Assembly: GCA_037957365.1 (NCBI GenBank)
Contig: JARHVA010000460.1
Location: 1,866,001 to 1,930,000, forward strand
DNA length: 64,000 bases
DNA from: Torreya grandis
Taxonomy: Eukaryota; Streptophyta; Pinopsida; Cupressales; Taxaceae
Direction: 5' to 3'
This document shows positions 44,570 through 56,999 of the stretch, piece after piece (within the stretch, counting starts at the first letter, position 1; each line of letters begins with the position of its first letter). Position numbers and translations under genes: made by a program. Under the pieces are notes generated by a model. It was given only the letters and a program-made list of their open reading frames with translations, was not told where the DNA came from and searched no databases.

Positions 44570-47500
44570 TGCTATAAATACAACAAAATGAAATGACTAG
44601 TATAAAGAAAAAAGAATCATACCTAGACTTATCTTGGAAATGAATCCTGTGTAGCTAAGTCTGAGTAGGTGAATCTGGGTTTGTGTATGTGAAACATGAT
44701 CCAAAATAATGACCTACAATGAAATATGCAAATCAATCCTTAATAGATGATCAAAAACAAAAGAATATGTTGAAATAGAGTAACTAAGTAAAGTTGAGTA
44801 AAGAAAGAGGAAATGAACAAATACACCTCATTGGGTACGTGAACCAATGCATGACCCTGATGACAACCTGTGTGTGTGAGTGAGTGTATATAGTGATCAT
44901 ATCGTTAAATATATTGGACTAAGTTGATGGATTGGTCAATCCTCATATGGGTTGCTCAAGAACTCAATTCATTGTCTACCCCTACTTGATGGACACTAAT
45001 CTATGAATAACTTAGATAAGACTGTAAGTGTGTATAACCCTCTCATGTGGGTGGCTTAATAACTCGAGTAGGCCATGACTCTATCATTTCCCACCCATGT
45101 GAAGTAGATGCATTTGTAACTAAACTGCACAAAGTGATGAAAGTATGTAACTAGGTATATATAATAATATATGCTTGCTCTGCAATCACTCAAGAATATT
45201 AGGCAGCTTTGGGCCACTCAAGAATGACAGCCAGTGTAGATGGAATAAAGCATGAATCTGGTGACAACCTAGAATGTGATAGCAAGTGTGTATAGTGTAG
45301 AGAATGACATGGAGTTTATCATTCCATCTGATCAACTTGTATGTAACTGAGTATATGTAAACTATGTGCAATGCACATGCCCTCAATCTAGTATCTGAGT
45401 ATAATAAATTTGAACTGAGTATGTAATAATTGAATATGTATAACTAAACTAAATGTGAGAGTGATCATGTCATGCCTGATGCCCTCAAATATGAGCAATT
45501 GCTATGAATCTAAGCCGTAATGAATGTATCTAAGCAAAATTTGAATGTAACTATCAAATTTATAACTATATATATACAAATTTATACTATACTTGGTGTA
45601 CTGGTCTAGCTAATCTGGACTATCCTGAAGCTGGGGCTATTAGATAGTATCACCCTGTAGTGGACAGGGCACTAATGTTCCAATTTTGGTGCTAATGTCT
45701 ACCTGGTCTGAAATTTGGGCGATCTAAACTTTTTTTTTAGTCTTTATTTTTTTCTATGTCTACCTTATGTTTGATTTCTGAAATTGAGCCTATTTGCTGG
45801 AATTTATCTATGAATAGAAAAGTAGAAGCCCGATCTTTGTGTCAAACCCTAGTGATTGGCCCCTCTTTTGAGGGTAGTTGTGAAAACTATGTAAGAAATG
45901 TTATCAAAAGAAGTAGCTCTATAAAATGTGTTAGCTAGAGCATGTGCATGATATTCCAATACAATGTAAAAACATAACATCAAAATGAAAAAGTATTTGA
46001 GCATAAGTAAGTAATGTAAGATGTATGTTGGAATCTAGCATTGCACAAGGGTGTCAAGATAAATGTAATCAATGCATGTGGAAGCAAATATAAGTAAATA
46101 CCTAGGGGGATGGGGCATGATATCCGTCATGGCACCCAAGTAGGAAGGGTAGATGCATGAGGTCCCTCATGGCATCAAAATAGGTACGTGTGTGTGTAAG
46201 AAGCAAATACAAGTGTCATGGTGAAGAATCATACTTATAAGCACATGAAGTATGCAAAGGTAGGCCAAGAGGCCACAATACAAGGGATATGGGAAAATGT
46301 CATTAAATCTGAGAATGGATACATATAAGGACATGTTCAAATGTCCACATACGTAAGTAACAAGCAATTTAGCTTAAAGCCACAAAGAAAGACGTGTTCA
46401 AATGTCTGCATATAGAAGCAAAAATGCACATACAAGGGACATGGGCACATATCCAAGGCATACAAATAGAGAAGTGACATAGAGCCAAATAACAATGACA
46501 TATTCAAATTCCCTCAGAGATGGAAGAAGCATCGAAACAAAACCAAGTCTATTCTAATAAAAACTAGAGATGAAAGCATGCATAACTATGTAGTACAAAT
46601 CTGTGTAAATGTTAAGATGCACATTTACTAAGTCTAACTGGTGATAATCGACAAAAAATCTGAGTAATGAGTAATAATGATCGATATCATGATGTATCAA
46701 TGCATAAATTGGAATGTATAGTATGTAAAGATAGAACCTATTAGTAGCAATTGTGTATGAGATGCCCTCAAGTGGATGGATGTATCAAATGTATAAACCT
46801 AGATTGATGTATATGCCCCCCTAGTGGGTAGATGATAGCTAGTCTAGATCAGTGTAGTAGACTAGAGTCCTGTATGTAATCTGTAAGCACGCGATAAAAT
46901 TAAGTGAAGCATATACATATGATAAAACTGACTATACTAGGATAACTAGTAGTATGCAATATCTGGCAATATGCATACAATTTGTAAATTTTATATTTTT
47001 AAAACCTTTGAACATTTTTGTATTTTGACATGTTATATTATTTTTGTATTTTCTAAATATAAGCTATGTACAAATAAATGAAAATAAACTATATACAAGG
47101 AGTGAGAGAGAGAAAGAAGTATGTACAAGAGTAGGAATCATACTAACCAATGAGTCTCATGGGAGACTCACTATCACCGTGACCTGTGTCAAATAAGGGA
47201 ACTATAATCTCTCGTGTAGTGTGATTGCTATGCTATAGTTGAATGTTGTTGTATTACGAATCCGAGTATTGTTCATAATTGGAATCATAATATTGTTCAA
47301 TATCGAAATCATGATAACATAGAATACTAGAGGTAATTGCCTCATGCTATGGAGTTGACCTTTTTGAGTTGTGGTTTGGCATATTGATTATGATTTTGGC
47401 CTTTTAAACTATGGTTGTTGTAGATATATGGTGTTGGTGATTTTTTCTAGAAAACCTATTTTGAGAGGTTGAACATGATTTTGACTTTGTAACTTAAGAT

Positions 47501-47940
47501 CTTGCTCTTTCTATAACATTTTTTATGTATATGGATGTTTTGCCTTGATGAATTGTATATGTGACTGGTTTGCCTTAAGATGTTCAATAAATCTCAAACA
47601 TTGTTGATCAATGTTATCAACTACTAAAAAATGAGTAGTGATGCATTGGGCTTGCTTGCCCAAAGTTTGACCATGATAATCATACTATTGTAGATACTTT
47701 TGACCAAACCCATACCAGATTGAACATTTAGCCTCATTTTGGAGAGGTAGATTTGCTTAATTTATCTGTACTTGTATTATTTCTTATTGTGATTATGCTT
47801 TTTGAACATTTTGTTGCTCTGAGTTATGCTTTGGTGACCATTTTTGTATTGTTTCTGAGTTTGACCTTTTTGAAGTTGTAGATATGCCATTGTATGTTTT
47901 TTGGATGGAGTGTCATTGTGTGAGTCATATGTATCCATTA
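44570..47940 (-). other. non-coding interior of the second gag-only element
   Basis: No pol motif in any frame. Contains the relative of the 34060-34136 block at about 46175-46100, short inverted repeats (for example ggacatgttcaaatgtcc at 46331-46348), and a TG-rich tract near 44867-44890 matching the (CA)n of the sister element. Confidence 0.6.
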
Positions 47941-47944
47941 TCCA

Positions 47945-48600
47945 TTATATTTTCTTTTTCAATGCTAAATATGAATCGATGTGGTGCCCATGCATTCTAT
48001 GATATGCACAAACATATCTAGATCTCTTCATTGGGTGTAGAGGAGGTAGGTTGATTAACTTAGCTTTAATCATGTCCCTTAGTATCTCACTTAAACTCTT
48101 ATTTGACCTTTGAATGCTTTTAGAATCACTAGTTGTAGACGTACTTTTTCGTGATTTATAAGTTGGATATGTAACATTGTTTTTCACAAATTGACTAGGT
48201 GAAGATGCATATACATGATTTACACTATTGTGTCTTGAAAGCCTTTATCTTGTAAATTGATTTTTCAATGTTGTAATATTTTCATGTAATAATTGATTCT
48301 AATTTTGTAAACTTGTAATTGTCTTGCTTATACAAAGGATTTGATCGCATAGAGTCTCACAAGTGCAAACCCTAGTTATTTCTTATTGAACATGTAGGCA
48401 CACACCCTGTAGAGAAGATGTGTGAATATGTTGAGTATGGGGAATAGTGACATTTGTATAAGCTGCATCATCTCGTGAAGGGATGATAACATGGACCTAG
48501 TTAGAGGAAAAATAGCTATCAGCCTCATGAAGATGAGGAGGAGAAAGAGATTTTGTCTTCTACATAACATATGACATTGAAACTTGAAACATAGTTATTA
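47945..48600 (-). pseudogene. decayed gag of the second gag-only element
   Basis: Minus-strand open pieces 48570-48376 and 48187-47945. The latter ends with C-A-Y-H-R-M-H-G-H-H and then I-D-S-Y, where the last Cys of the C-x2-H-x4-H-x4-C knuckle is Tyr. The upstream basic patch K-A-K-L-I-N-L-P-P-L-H-P parallels the sister gag at 32100-32165. The same N-terminal region (F-P-L-T-R-S-M) is recognisable at about 48500. No pol downstream. Confidence 0.65.
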
Positions 48601-49130
48601 GTTTATGTGCTAAATGCTCTGTGTGTGTATGGGTTTGCTTGTTAATGGAATTTCACATAGGGGAAATATAACATGCTATGAAATATGACATATATTTCAA
48701 TTGATATAAAGCATCATCTATGCATGTGTTTATTTCCTTTCTGAGTTCACTTCAAATTAAAGGGAAAAAACATATCAATGAAAGTATTAAACTTTGCAAC
48801 AAAAAGTGATTAATTTTTTTTGTCATTATGATAATGATTGTATGAAATACAAATCAAAAGATATATGAATATGAAATATGAGAATAAATAAAAAATGATA
48901 CAAACCCTAAGTGTGTCTAGGGTTAGGGTTTTGTTGAATTAGAGTTGTTTTGAAAAAAAATAAATTAGATTTAAATAAATGAAAACCTATTATGAAATTT
49001 GATTTAATTAGCTAGGTTGTCTAAAAAAACTAGAAAATCAAAAGCATATAGCCTTGATTTATTGCACAATAATTTGGATCAATGCAAATTAGGGTTGAAA
49101 CAATATTCAATGTAAGTCGGTCTCACCAAA

Positions 49131-50000
49131 TGATTTAACCTTTTAGGGTTTTACTATGTAAAACCTTATATTTAGATTAAAGTGTTGAGATATCTAAATC
49201 AATCAAATAATATGCAATAATTAAGTACTGATTTGTTATAAATTTTAACCTCTTTTGACTCTCTAAAAATAGTAATAAATAGGATTAAATAGAAACTTAT
49301 CTAGAAAGTGACTGTCATGGATGATCTGAGTTCTGAAAACTAAGTTCTGAATAGTTCTGAGTGTCATCAACAGGGTCCTGGGATATATTTACTCACTGGA
49401 TAGTATCACTCCACCTGGACGTGTCTTCAAAGTGGTGTCAATTTCCCATTTGCAAGACCATAATTATTTTTTGAGAGAACCTGCTCCTGTGTTTTTAAAT
49501 TTTATTTCTACACGCACAAAATCTAGAACTCTATATTGTGCTTAGAAAACCTGATTTAGTGTGCAAATATTAATCCTCCTTAGAAGTATGGCTTGAGTAA
49601 TAATTGTGTGTTCATTAGTAGGATAGGCTAGACATTCTCAACATCTTGATATGAAGAGAGTTGCCTACATACAAATACTCTGAAGAGGGATAAAGCCTGA
49701 TGTAGTTCTCTCACCTAGTGCTTGATACAAGTGCAAGTGAATGCTAGAATGAGAATGGACTTAGAAACCTTGAGTGTGCTTAAGCTTTGAAATTTAGGCT
49801 TAGGGTTGTTGTAGATGGTAGTATGTATAAGTAGAGCATAATAGCGATCAAATACCTTAATTTTGCTCAACTTGTCTTTTATTTGAATAGGGTTTTGCAT
49901 TTTTTCATCTCATGAAAAAATGTCAAATAAACTTATATTTATAGAGATCTATAGCTTGTGCAGATAAGAAAATGTGCTTAGGGAAACCTTAAGAGGGGCA
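49131..50000 (-). mobile_element. 5' LTR (partial) of the second gag-only element
   Basis: Colinear with 43339-44240. The inner edge (TGATTTAACC at 49131) abuts the primer-binding site; the outer edge is cut by the LTR starting at 50001. Confidence 0.8.
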
Positions 50001-51191
50001 TGTAGAATTGGATTACGAAGAGGATCAATTCAAATATTAGTCATGAAAACTCACAAAATAATGCATAAGAATTGATAATCTAAGCCAACCTCTTCCATAT
50101 GGGATTTGCAACTGATAATGAAGGACAAATGAAAGAAATAAAATAATATTTACCTTTCCAAGTGATTCCACCATCCAAGAACAACTCCAAACATGTTTTT
50201 CCACTTAATCTAGTGTTCTTGTCTTTATTAACAATGGATGCCAAGCTCCTCCTTTGTCTCAAGATCACTATGCATAACCTAGGCTCAAGATAAAAAATCT
50301 AGTCTATGCATATCAAATAAAGATTACAAATAAAACACAATGATCAACACAAAGGGTTGTGAAGACAATTATGCATTATAAGTTTACAATAATTTAGCTC
50401 AAAAATGATGGTCTATGCTCTTCTATTGAAATATTTTCCAAATGAGCTAAGATCAGTCATGACCGTATATTTCAAGATTGAGATGTGTAGTCATGAAATA
50501 ATATAATATTTGTAATTAAATCAATAAATATTCTCATAATAATTTGGGAGGAAGAGACATTAATTAGGCATGAGTGCATATAATTCAGATATTTTATGCA
50601 TTCATGGCTTATAGATGCCACCTCATGGATCATGTCACTAGGTGATGCAGATATTGAGAATCAATTTTTAATAATGAAATAATCAATAACCTTCATGGAA
50701 ATCCCACTTAAGCTCTTGATTTGAATTAATTAGCTTAAAACAAGATTAATCAATTTTAGTGTAATTCTTTAGAAATTGGTGCTCAGTTAATTAAAATGGT
50801 CAAAAAGTCATATTACTGGGTCATAATTTGACTCGAGAAGAATTAGAAGGCAATGTTAGATGCGTTGGGACCATTATCCCATTTGGGATGTTTTTAACAC
50901 AAAATAACAAAGTTACGTGATTTGTACTAACGAATTAGATAAAAAGAGTGATCCAGAGCACAAAAATATGAAATCATCATTTTGACTCGAAATGAATTAA
51001 TCAAAGTTAGGAACCACATAAAATGCATTTCCCCATTTAGGGATACATTGGCCTAAATCGACATTTGTATACGACAAGATTAAACTATTTAGCGTGTTTT
51101 TAGTGAGTTTGGCCTAAATTGTGCATTTGAGTGCAAATCAAGTAAGATTGACAATTTCAACACAAATGGTGTTAGGAATTGGATGCCTATA
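50001..51191 (-). mobile_element. LTR, relative of 37195-38400
   Basis: Plus-strand start TGTAGAATTGG at 50001, end GCCTATA at 51191 (family end TCTACA decayed). Minus-strand purine tract aggggtaaaa at about 51201-51192. Sits inside the gag-only LTR, with gggca as the candidate left target repeat. Confidence 0.75.
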
Positions 51192-51205
51192 TTTTACCCC
51201 TATTT

Positions 51206-53560
51206 GAGAAAGTGTAGCGAGACATTCAAGTGAAACGTATTATCAAAGAAAAGAGTTGTCAAAAAGAAATTTGAGAATGACCCATGATGCCCCCTTGAGA
51301 GGACATACTAGGATGAAAGAGAAGGATGGACTCTTGAAAAGAGAAGGAAAGTGAGAGATTAACCCATGGAATAGATCACATCCAGATGAGCTAATGCTTG
51401 CACACATGGTTACCATCAATGACCAAAATAAAATTAGAGGTATAATAGGCCCCAAATATGGAGAAATGGAAAGAATTTAATTCAAACATAAGCGAAACAC
51501 TTTGAACGCACCCAATTTGAGAGTGCAAGTTGCATGCTTACAACATTGATCAATCTCGATACAAGTTACACACTAATATAGTGCCATCATGGGTAGTAGT
51601 GTGGAGAGCTTAGAATTAGAGGAAAAAGAGAATGTGGTCTCCAAAAGATGATAATAAAAAGTGCTCCAATAGGGCATATTTGATCGTGATAAAATAATTT
51701 TGCCCCAACAAGACTAATTTTGATCATTGATAAAGAATAAATAATGGCGTTGCCCTCATAGGGCTAATTTAGATTTGTGACTTGGTTCAAATGTTGTGCC
51801 CCAGCATAGGCAAATTGATAAGCAATTAACTCAAGGATATAACCTAAAGGTGCACGATGTTCATGCATATAACTTCTTAAGGTGCACAATGTTCATGGGC
51901 TCTGGAATAAACCCAAAACTAGAGTTATAACTGTTTACATTTAAACAAAGAAGGCAAAGATAAAGAAAAGGATAAACATAAATGAACCTAACTTAAATCA
52001 AGATATGAACAATCAGGATTCAAGTAGGAACAATAATGTTTAAAAATAAAATAAGAACAACTTAATAACATGAGATCAAGATATAAAGAATCAAGATCCA
52101 TGTGGACCATCAAAATGTTCTTGACAACAACAAAAAAGAGCAAAATCAAATAGAGAAATAGAAGACCAAGGCAAGACAAGAAGTAATAAAAGGAGAAAAG
52201 GAGAAATAAATGACGCGGTAATAAAGCACAACAAAACACCAAGAAAAAAATAACAAAACACCAATAAAATTCAAATAAACACATACAAACAAAAACCCAA
52301 TTAGTACAGTTTAAAAACAGTTGTTCATGTATGTGTAGTAGAGGCGTTACTTTCCTCTGCAACATAAAAAAAGACAAGGACACAAAAGTTGTTCCCTAAT
52401 TAAAGAGGAATAACATTAGAAGAAATGGGGAAGAGAAGGAAAGGAAGGGGTTGGTCGAATTGACTCCAGATGTACAACACAAGTGGATGTTGCCTACATA
52501 GTTCCATGGATGCATGTTTCAATATGAACTTTAGGCCAAATGTAGTTTTCCCAGAAAGTGGGATATAAGAAAAAAATGATCAGAATAAATGATTAATGTT
52601 GTAATAGAGAAGGGAAGACTTGAAAAATGAGATTGGTTTTTCAAAAAGGCAAGGTGGTGAGATGAGGGAGAATGATCTTGCAAAACAATAAGTGTGTGGG
52701 ACAAGATGACTTGCATAGTGGAAAGTCAGCAGAATGGTTGATTTCAAAACAACAAGAGCACAGTAGGGTGGGACAAGAATGTACAAAACATAAAAAAGCA
52801 TAAGATAATGTTTTTGTTCTTTTGTAGATCATTTTTTAATGTTTTTGATAGTTTTTGGAGAAAACATGTACAAAGGGGGAACCAACTAGTCAAGGAGATG
52901 CTCGTCCGAGAGTAGACACTCCAATAAATAGCTAAGCTAGCTGTAACGGCCCATGCCCATAAATCGATGAGAGAAAGGATCCTAAAAAGATAACAATCTT
53001 CACCAAAGAGTAGCAAATGTAATATAAAATAATGTGCAGTACAAAATCAATCTGAAGAACCATGCGGTAGGCAAAGATCTTGCACTGAAAAGGTGTCCTT
53101 GTTCACTTGTCTATAGAAGAAGTTACAAAATATTATTTTGTCTAAACTGATTTGTAGAACTGACGTTGAAGGTGTTCATAATACTTATGAGACATAATTA
53201 AGATCATAATTGGTCAACGAATGAAAGTGTTTAAGTTACAACAAGCCCAAGACATAACAAAGAATATGGTTCTCAAAGAGAAGGTCCAAAGAATAGGGTC
53301 CAACAGATGGATGATCCAAGGAGATATTGAAAATGAAGTTCTCAAGAATGGTCCAAAGAATAGGGTTCTCAAAGAGAACAACATAGGGTAGGATAAAATG
53401 TGTTCAGAGTACCAAAAGTTCAAATCTTTCACTGTCTAGAGTCGTGAAAGTAATAGGGCTCATGTGAGAGCAGTCTAGGGTAGTATAATATGGTAGGTTA
53501 AAATTACTTAAGCACAAGTTGCCCTCAAGTAAAGGGTCTTATAGATAATGGTTTGAAGCT
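51206..53560 (-). other. 3' region between integrase and LTR
   Basis: No enzyme domain. Holds a 131-codon minus-strand open frame (52383-51988) that is almost all hydrophobic because the strand is T-rich. Also holds a stray duplicate of the integrase C-terminal tail at 51905-51861 (E-P-M-N-I-V-H-L-K-K), identical in sense to the real tail at 53620-53573. Blocks are shared with 38401-39850 in different order. Confidence 0.5.
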
Positions 53561-53572
53561 ATTCATGTGTAT

Positions 53573-54880
53573 AACTTAAGGTGCATGATGTTCATGGGTT
53601 CTGAAAGTTCTTCACCATTAAGTTTAGCTAGTTTATATGCCCTTGATCCATAGTTTGTCGTGACAACATATGCTCCCAATCAATTAGGTTGAAAATTACC
53701 TTTTTTATTACGTTTAACATTTGTGTTCTATTGGTTCTCTTTCAGAACCAAATCACCAATCTCAAACTCCCAAGGGAGAATACGCTTATTTTAACTTTTC
53801 CACAATTTTTTCTAATAGGCCTGTAAGTTTTCTAGGACAACCAAACGCTTACCATCAAGAAGTTCTAGTTCTTGCATCTTTGAAACTATGTAGTCTTCAT
53901 CATCTTCAATATGATCTAGCGATACTTGTAATGATGGCAACTCGATCTCAATTAGGATAATAACTTCTGTGTTATAAACAAGGGAATATGGAGTGGCTCC
54001 TGTTCGGGTCCAATGATTGGTTCTATAAGACTATAGGGTAGGAAAGATTTGTAAGTGTTAATTACGACCAACGTCATTGACAATCTTATTTAAAATGATT
54101 ACAATGGTCTTGTTTGAAGCCTTGACTTATTCATTTCCTTGTGGGTTATATGGAGTAGACTTATTGTTCTTGATCTTGAATTTTGCACAAAGGTCTTTCA
54201 CATCTTTGTTTATAAAGGATTCACCATCATTGGATATAAGGCGAGTTGGGATGCCATATCGACATATGATATGGTAATGGATGAATTTGGTTATTTGCTT
54301 CCCAGTGATATAAGTGAGAGGAATGACCTCAATCCACTTAGTAAAATACTCGGTAGCAGTTAAAATGTGTTTATGGCCATGTGAAAATGTCGAGTTTATT
54401 TTCTCGATGAGATTAAGGCCCTAAGTAGAAAATGGTCATGGTGTTGTGATTGGCTATAATGGTAAGGAAGATGCATGTATCAAATTTCCATGTTGCTAAC
54501 AAGGAACACACCTCCTCACATAATTGCAAGCATTTGTCTCCATCTTTAGCCAATAATAGCCTATTTTGAGGAGCTTTTTGGTTAAGACTATACTGCTGGT
54601 GTGGGATCCACATATTCCTTCATGAACCTCCTTCAATGCTAGCTTGGATTCTCATGAATACAAACAACAAAGTAACGTGCCATCATAGCCTTTAGGATAA
54701 AGTGTGTTTCCTAGTAGGGTATAATGGGCTAAGCGTTCATGGAATAGTTTTTGTTGATTGTTGGAGAGGTCAGGTGGAAAAACATGATCATGCAAGTAAT
54801 TATAAAAGGCTTGATACCAAGGCAGTTCAAGTGGGGGATCAGGACTAGCAATGGTGCATACCTTCTCTGAATATAGCATA
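53573..54880 (-). pseudogene. decayed Ty3/gypsy integrase
   Basis: Zinc finger at about 54620-54495 (H-E-G, S-H, then C-x-x-C). Core from about 54440. All three catalytic acids appear replaced: first Asp is Glu in A-T-E-Y-F-T-K-W (codon 54351-54349), second Asp is Asn in S-N-D-G (54231-54229), and Glu is Lys in V-K-A-S-N (54123-54121). The C-terminal G-D-L-V-L-K barrel follows near 53740, ending E-P-M-N-I-M-H-L-K and TGA at 53573. Several stops. The open stretch 54879-54652 covers the RNase H/integrase junction. Confidence 0.8.
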
Positions 54881-55850
54881 ATATATGTAGGTTGTATAAT
54901 ATTCTCAATTAAAAATTGATACTCTTTAGCTCCACCATTAATCTATATCATTGACCCAATCATTGCCTTTGCATCGGTAAATCTGTTGTTAGCCCTTGGT
55001 ACTTGTTCAAACTACATAGATTTAAAGTGACCTTTGAGATTATCAACAATTTGCTTGTAAGGAACAAGCTTGTCATCTCTGGTTTGATACTGATAAGTGG
55101 TTTGATTGATGATCAACTAAGAATCACCATAGACTTTTAAACTATGAATATCTCACTGCATGGCAAGGTGAAGCCCTGCAATCAATGCCTCATACTCAGT
55201 TACATTTTTTGTACAATGAAATTGTATATGAAATGTTTTGGGAATTAGATCCCCCTGTGGTGTAATCAATAATATGTTGGCTCTAGATTCATGGAATGTA
55301 AAGGTGCCATCAAAATATAACCTCTATTGTTCAAGTTCCCTCGGTTATTATTCTATTGTCATAATAGAATCATTTGGAAAGTTGAATTTGAGAGGTTGAG
55401 TGTCTATGATAGGGGATTCTACAAGTTGATAAACAATAATGTGCCCCTTGATTACTTTTTGATTCTGATACTCAATGTCAAATTCACTTAGGAGCATAAC
55501 CCATTTAGCCATGCATCCTTTAAGAGCTGCTTTGGATAATAAGAATTTGAGAGGATCCACCATGGTGATGGCAATAGTTTATTGTTTAGCATATAATGTC
55601 ATAACTTTTGGTTAGCAAATACCATAGCTAAACACACCTTCTTAATAGGCATATAATTATGTTCATAAGCCACCAGAGTGCGGCTTAAATAATATACTGC
55701 ATGTTCTTTACCTTGATCATCATGTTGGACCAAAAGTGCTCCCAATGCATGCTCTGTTGTTGATATGTAAAGAAGCAATGGTCATCCAAGTGTTCACAGT
55801 CTCAAGACTGACGGATTGGCCAAATATGTCTTGAGTTTTGCAAATGCTAT
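54881..55850 (-). pseudogene. decayed RNase H region
   Basis: Follows RT. Shows P-L-L-L-Y-I-S near 55775 and A-L-G-A-L-L-V-Q near 55745, where the family's first Asp region lies. Continues through the 55563-55348 open frame (A-A-L-K-G-x-x-A-K-W) and a second archaeal-type RNase H-like stretch to about 55080. Frameshifts and stops are frequent. Confidence 0.65.
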
Positions 55851-56996
55851 CTGACAATCTTCATCCCATTGAAACACGATCCTTTTCTTCAAGAGATGGG
55901 TAAATGGGTGGCACTTATCTGTCAATTGAGAAATGAACTTGCGTATAGATTGGATTTTTTCTTGCAAGCTTCATAGCTATTTAAGATTGTTTAGTGGAGG
56001 CAATTCCACAATGGCCTTGACCTTAGTAGGGTCGACTTTGATTCCTCTTTGTGATATAATGAAACCTAGCAATTTCCCTCAAGTGACACTAAAGACACAC
56101 TTCTTAGGATTTAGACGGACTTTATATTCATGAAGTCTCTCAAAGATTCTTCATAGAATGTTGGGATGTCTAGCTCTTGTTCATGATTTTACTAGTATGT
56201 CATCAACATAGTCTTCAACAATATCATATATCATATCATGGAAGATGATAGTCATGGCACATTGATATGTGGATTCAACATTCTTCAAGCCAAAAGGCAT
56301 GATTTGGTAACAAAATATTCCCCATAGGGTGGTGAACATAATTTTGTGTTGATCTTCTTGGGCTATCTTGATTTGGTTGTATTCAGAAAATCCATCCATT
56401 AAGGACAACATCTCGTACCCAATAGTCGAGTTGATGATCATGTCGATGTTGGGCAAAGGAAAATCATCTTTGGGGTATGCTTTGTTGATATCTCTAAAAT
56501 CAATACAAATATGTATACCCAGGATCTTTTTACTCAATGAGACTATGTTTGAAATCCATTCAGAATAATCTAGCTGTCTAATGAAACCTGATCCTAGCAA
56601 CTTTTACAGTTCTGCTTTAACCAATAAGGTGATGCATGGATGCATCTTCCTCAATTTTTGCTTGATTGATTTGGCATTAGGATGGACAACAAGGTGATGC
56701 ACAACCAAATCTAGGTCTAAGCTTGGCATGTCAGAGTATGCCCATGCAAAGATGTCAATATAATCCCTTAGGAGGGATGTAATATGTTCATGCTCTACTT
56801 CAGTAAGGGAAGCTCCAAAATAAATAAGTTTAGGATCCTCGTAAGTTCTCAAATTCACTTTTGTTATGTTTTCCATGAGGAGTCTAGATCCATATTCTAA
56901 AATTGTAGGTAAGGTATGATCATGATCATCTTCTTTTGCTACATCTTGTTGTTCCTTCCAAAGTTCTGGATAGTGTGATGAATCAGAATCTGCCAT
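55851..56996 (-). pseudogene. decayed reverse transcriptase
   Basis: The pre-RT segment 56996-56604 includes W-A-Y-S-D-M-P, conserved ahead of plant Ty3 RT. After a short break, open frame 56600-56181 holds the palm: F-I-R, C-I-D-F-R-D-I-N-K-A, D-x-F-P-L-P, M-D-G-F-S-E-Y-N-Q-I, M-P-F-G-L-K-N and the active-site Y-V-D-D at 56210-56199 intact. A TGA follows 56181 and the thumb continues in the same frame (L-N-P-K-K-C, G-F-I-I-S) to about 55850. The active-site motif survives, but the frame is broken on both sides. Confidence 0.85.
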
Positions 56997-56999
56997 CTC

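Larger units (their letters stand above)
43339..50000 (-). mobile_element. second gag-only element (minus), 5' LTR interrupted at 50000
   Basis: 3' LTR 43339-44553 (1215 bp) and visible part of the 5' LTR 49131-50000 (870 bp) share ends and sequence with the 30246-36890 element. Polypurine tract on the minus strand: aaaagaggggtcaaa just before 44553. Primer-binding site at 49130-49114. Interior 4.6 kb with gag only. The 5' LTR stops at a point equivalent to 44240 in the other LTR, where another LTR begins (50001). It is interrupted rather than truncated if the missing ~313 bp lies beyond that insertion. Confidence 0.8.

Noticed and set aside
37195..51191. 37195-38400 and 50001-51191 as the LTR pair of one large element
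   Set aside because: The 37195 copy belongs to an element closed by its own ggtat duplication at 40273, and the 50001 copy sits inside another element's LTR. They are relatives, not a pair.
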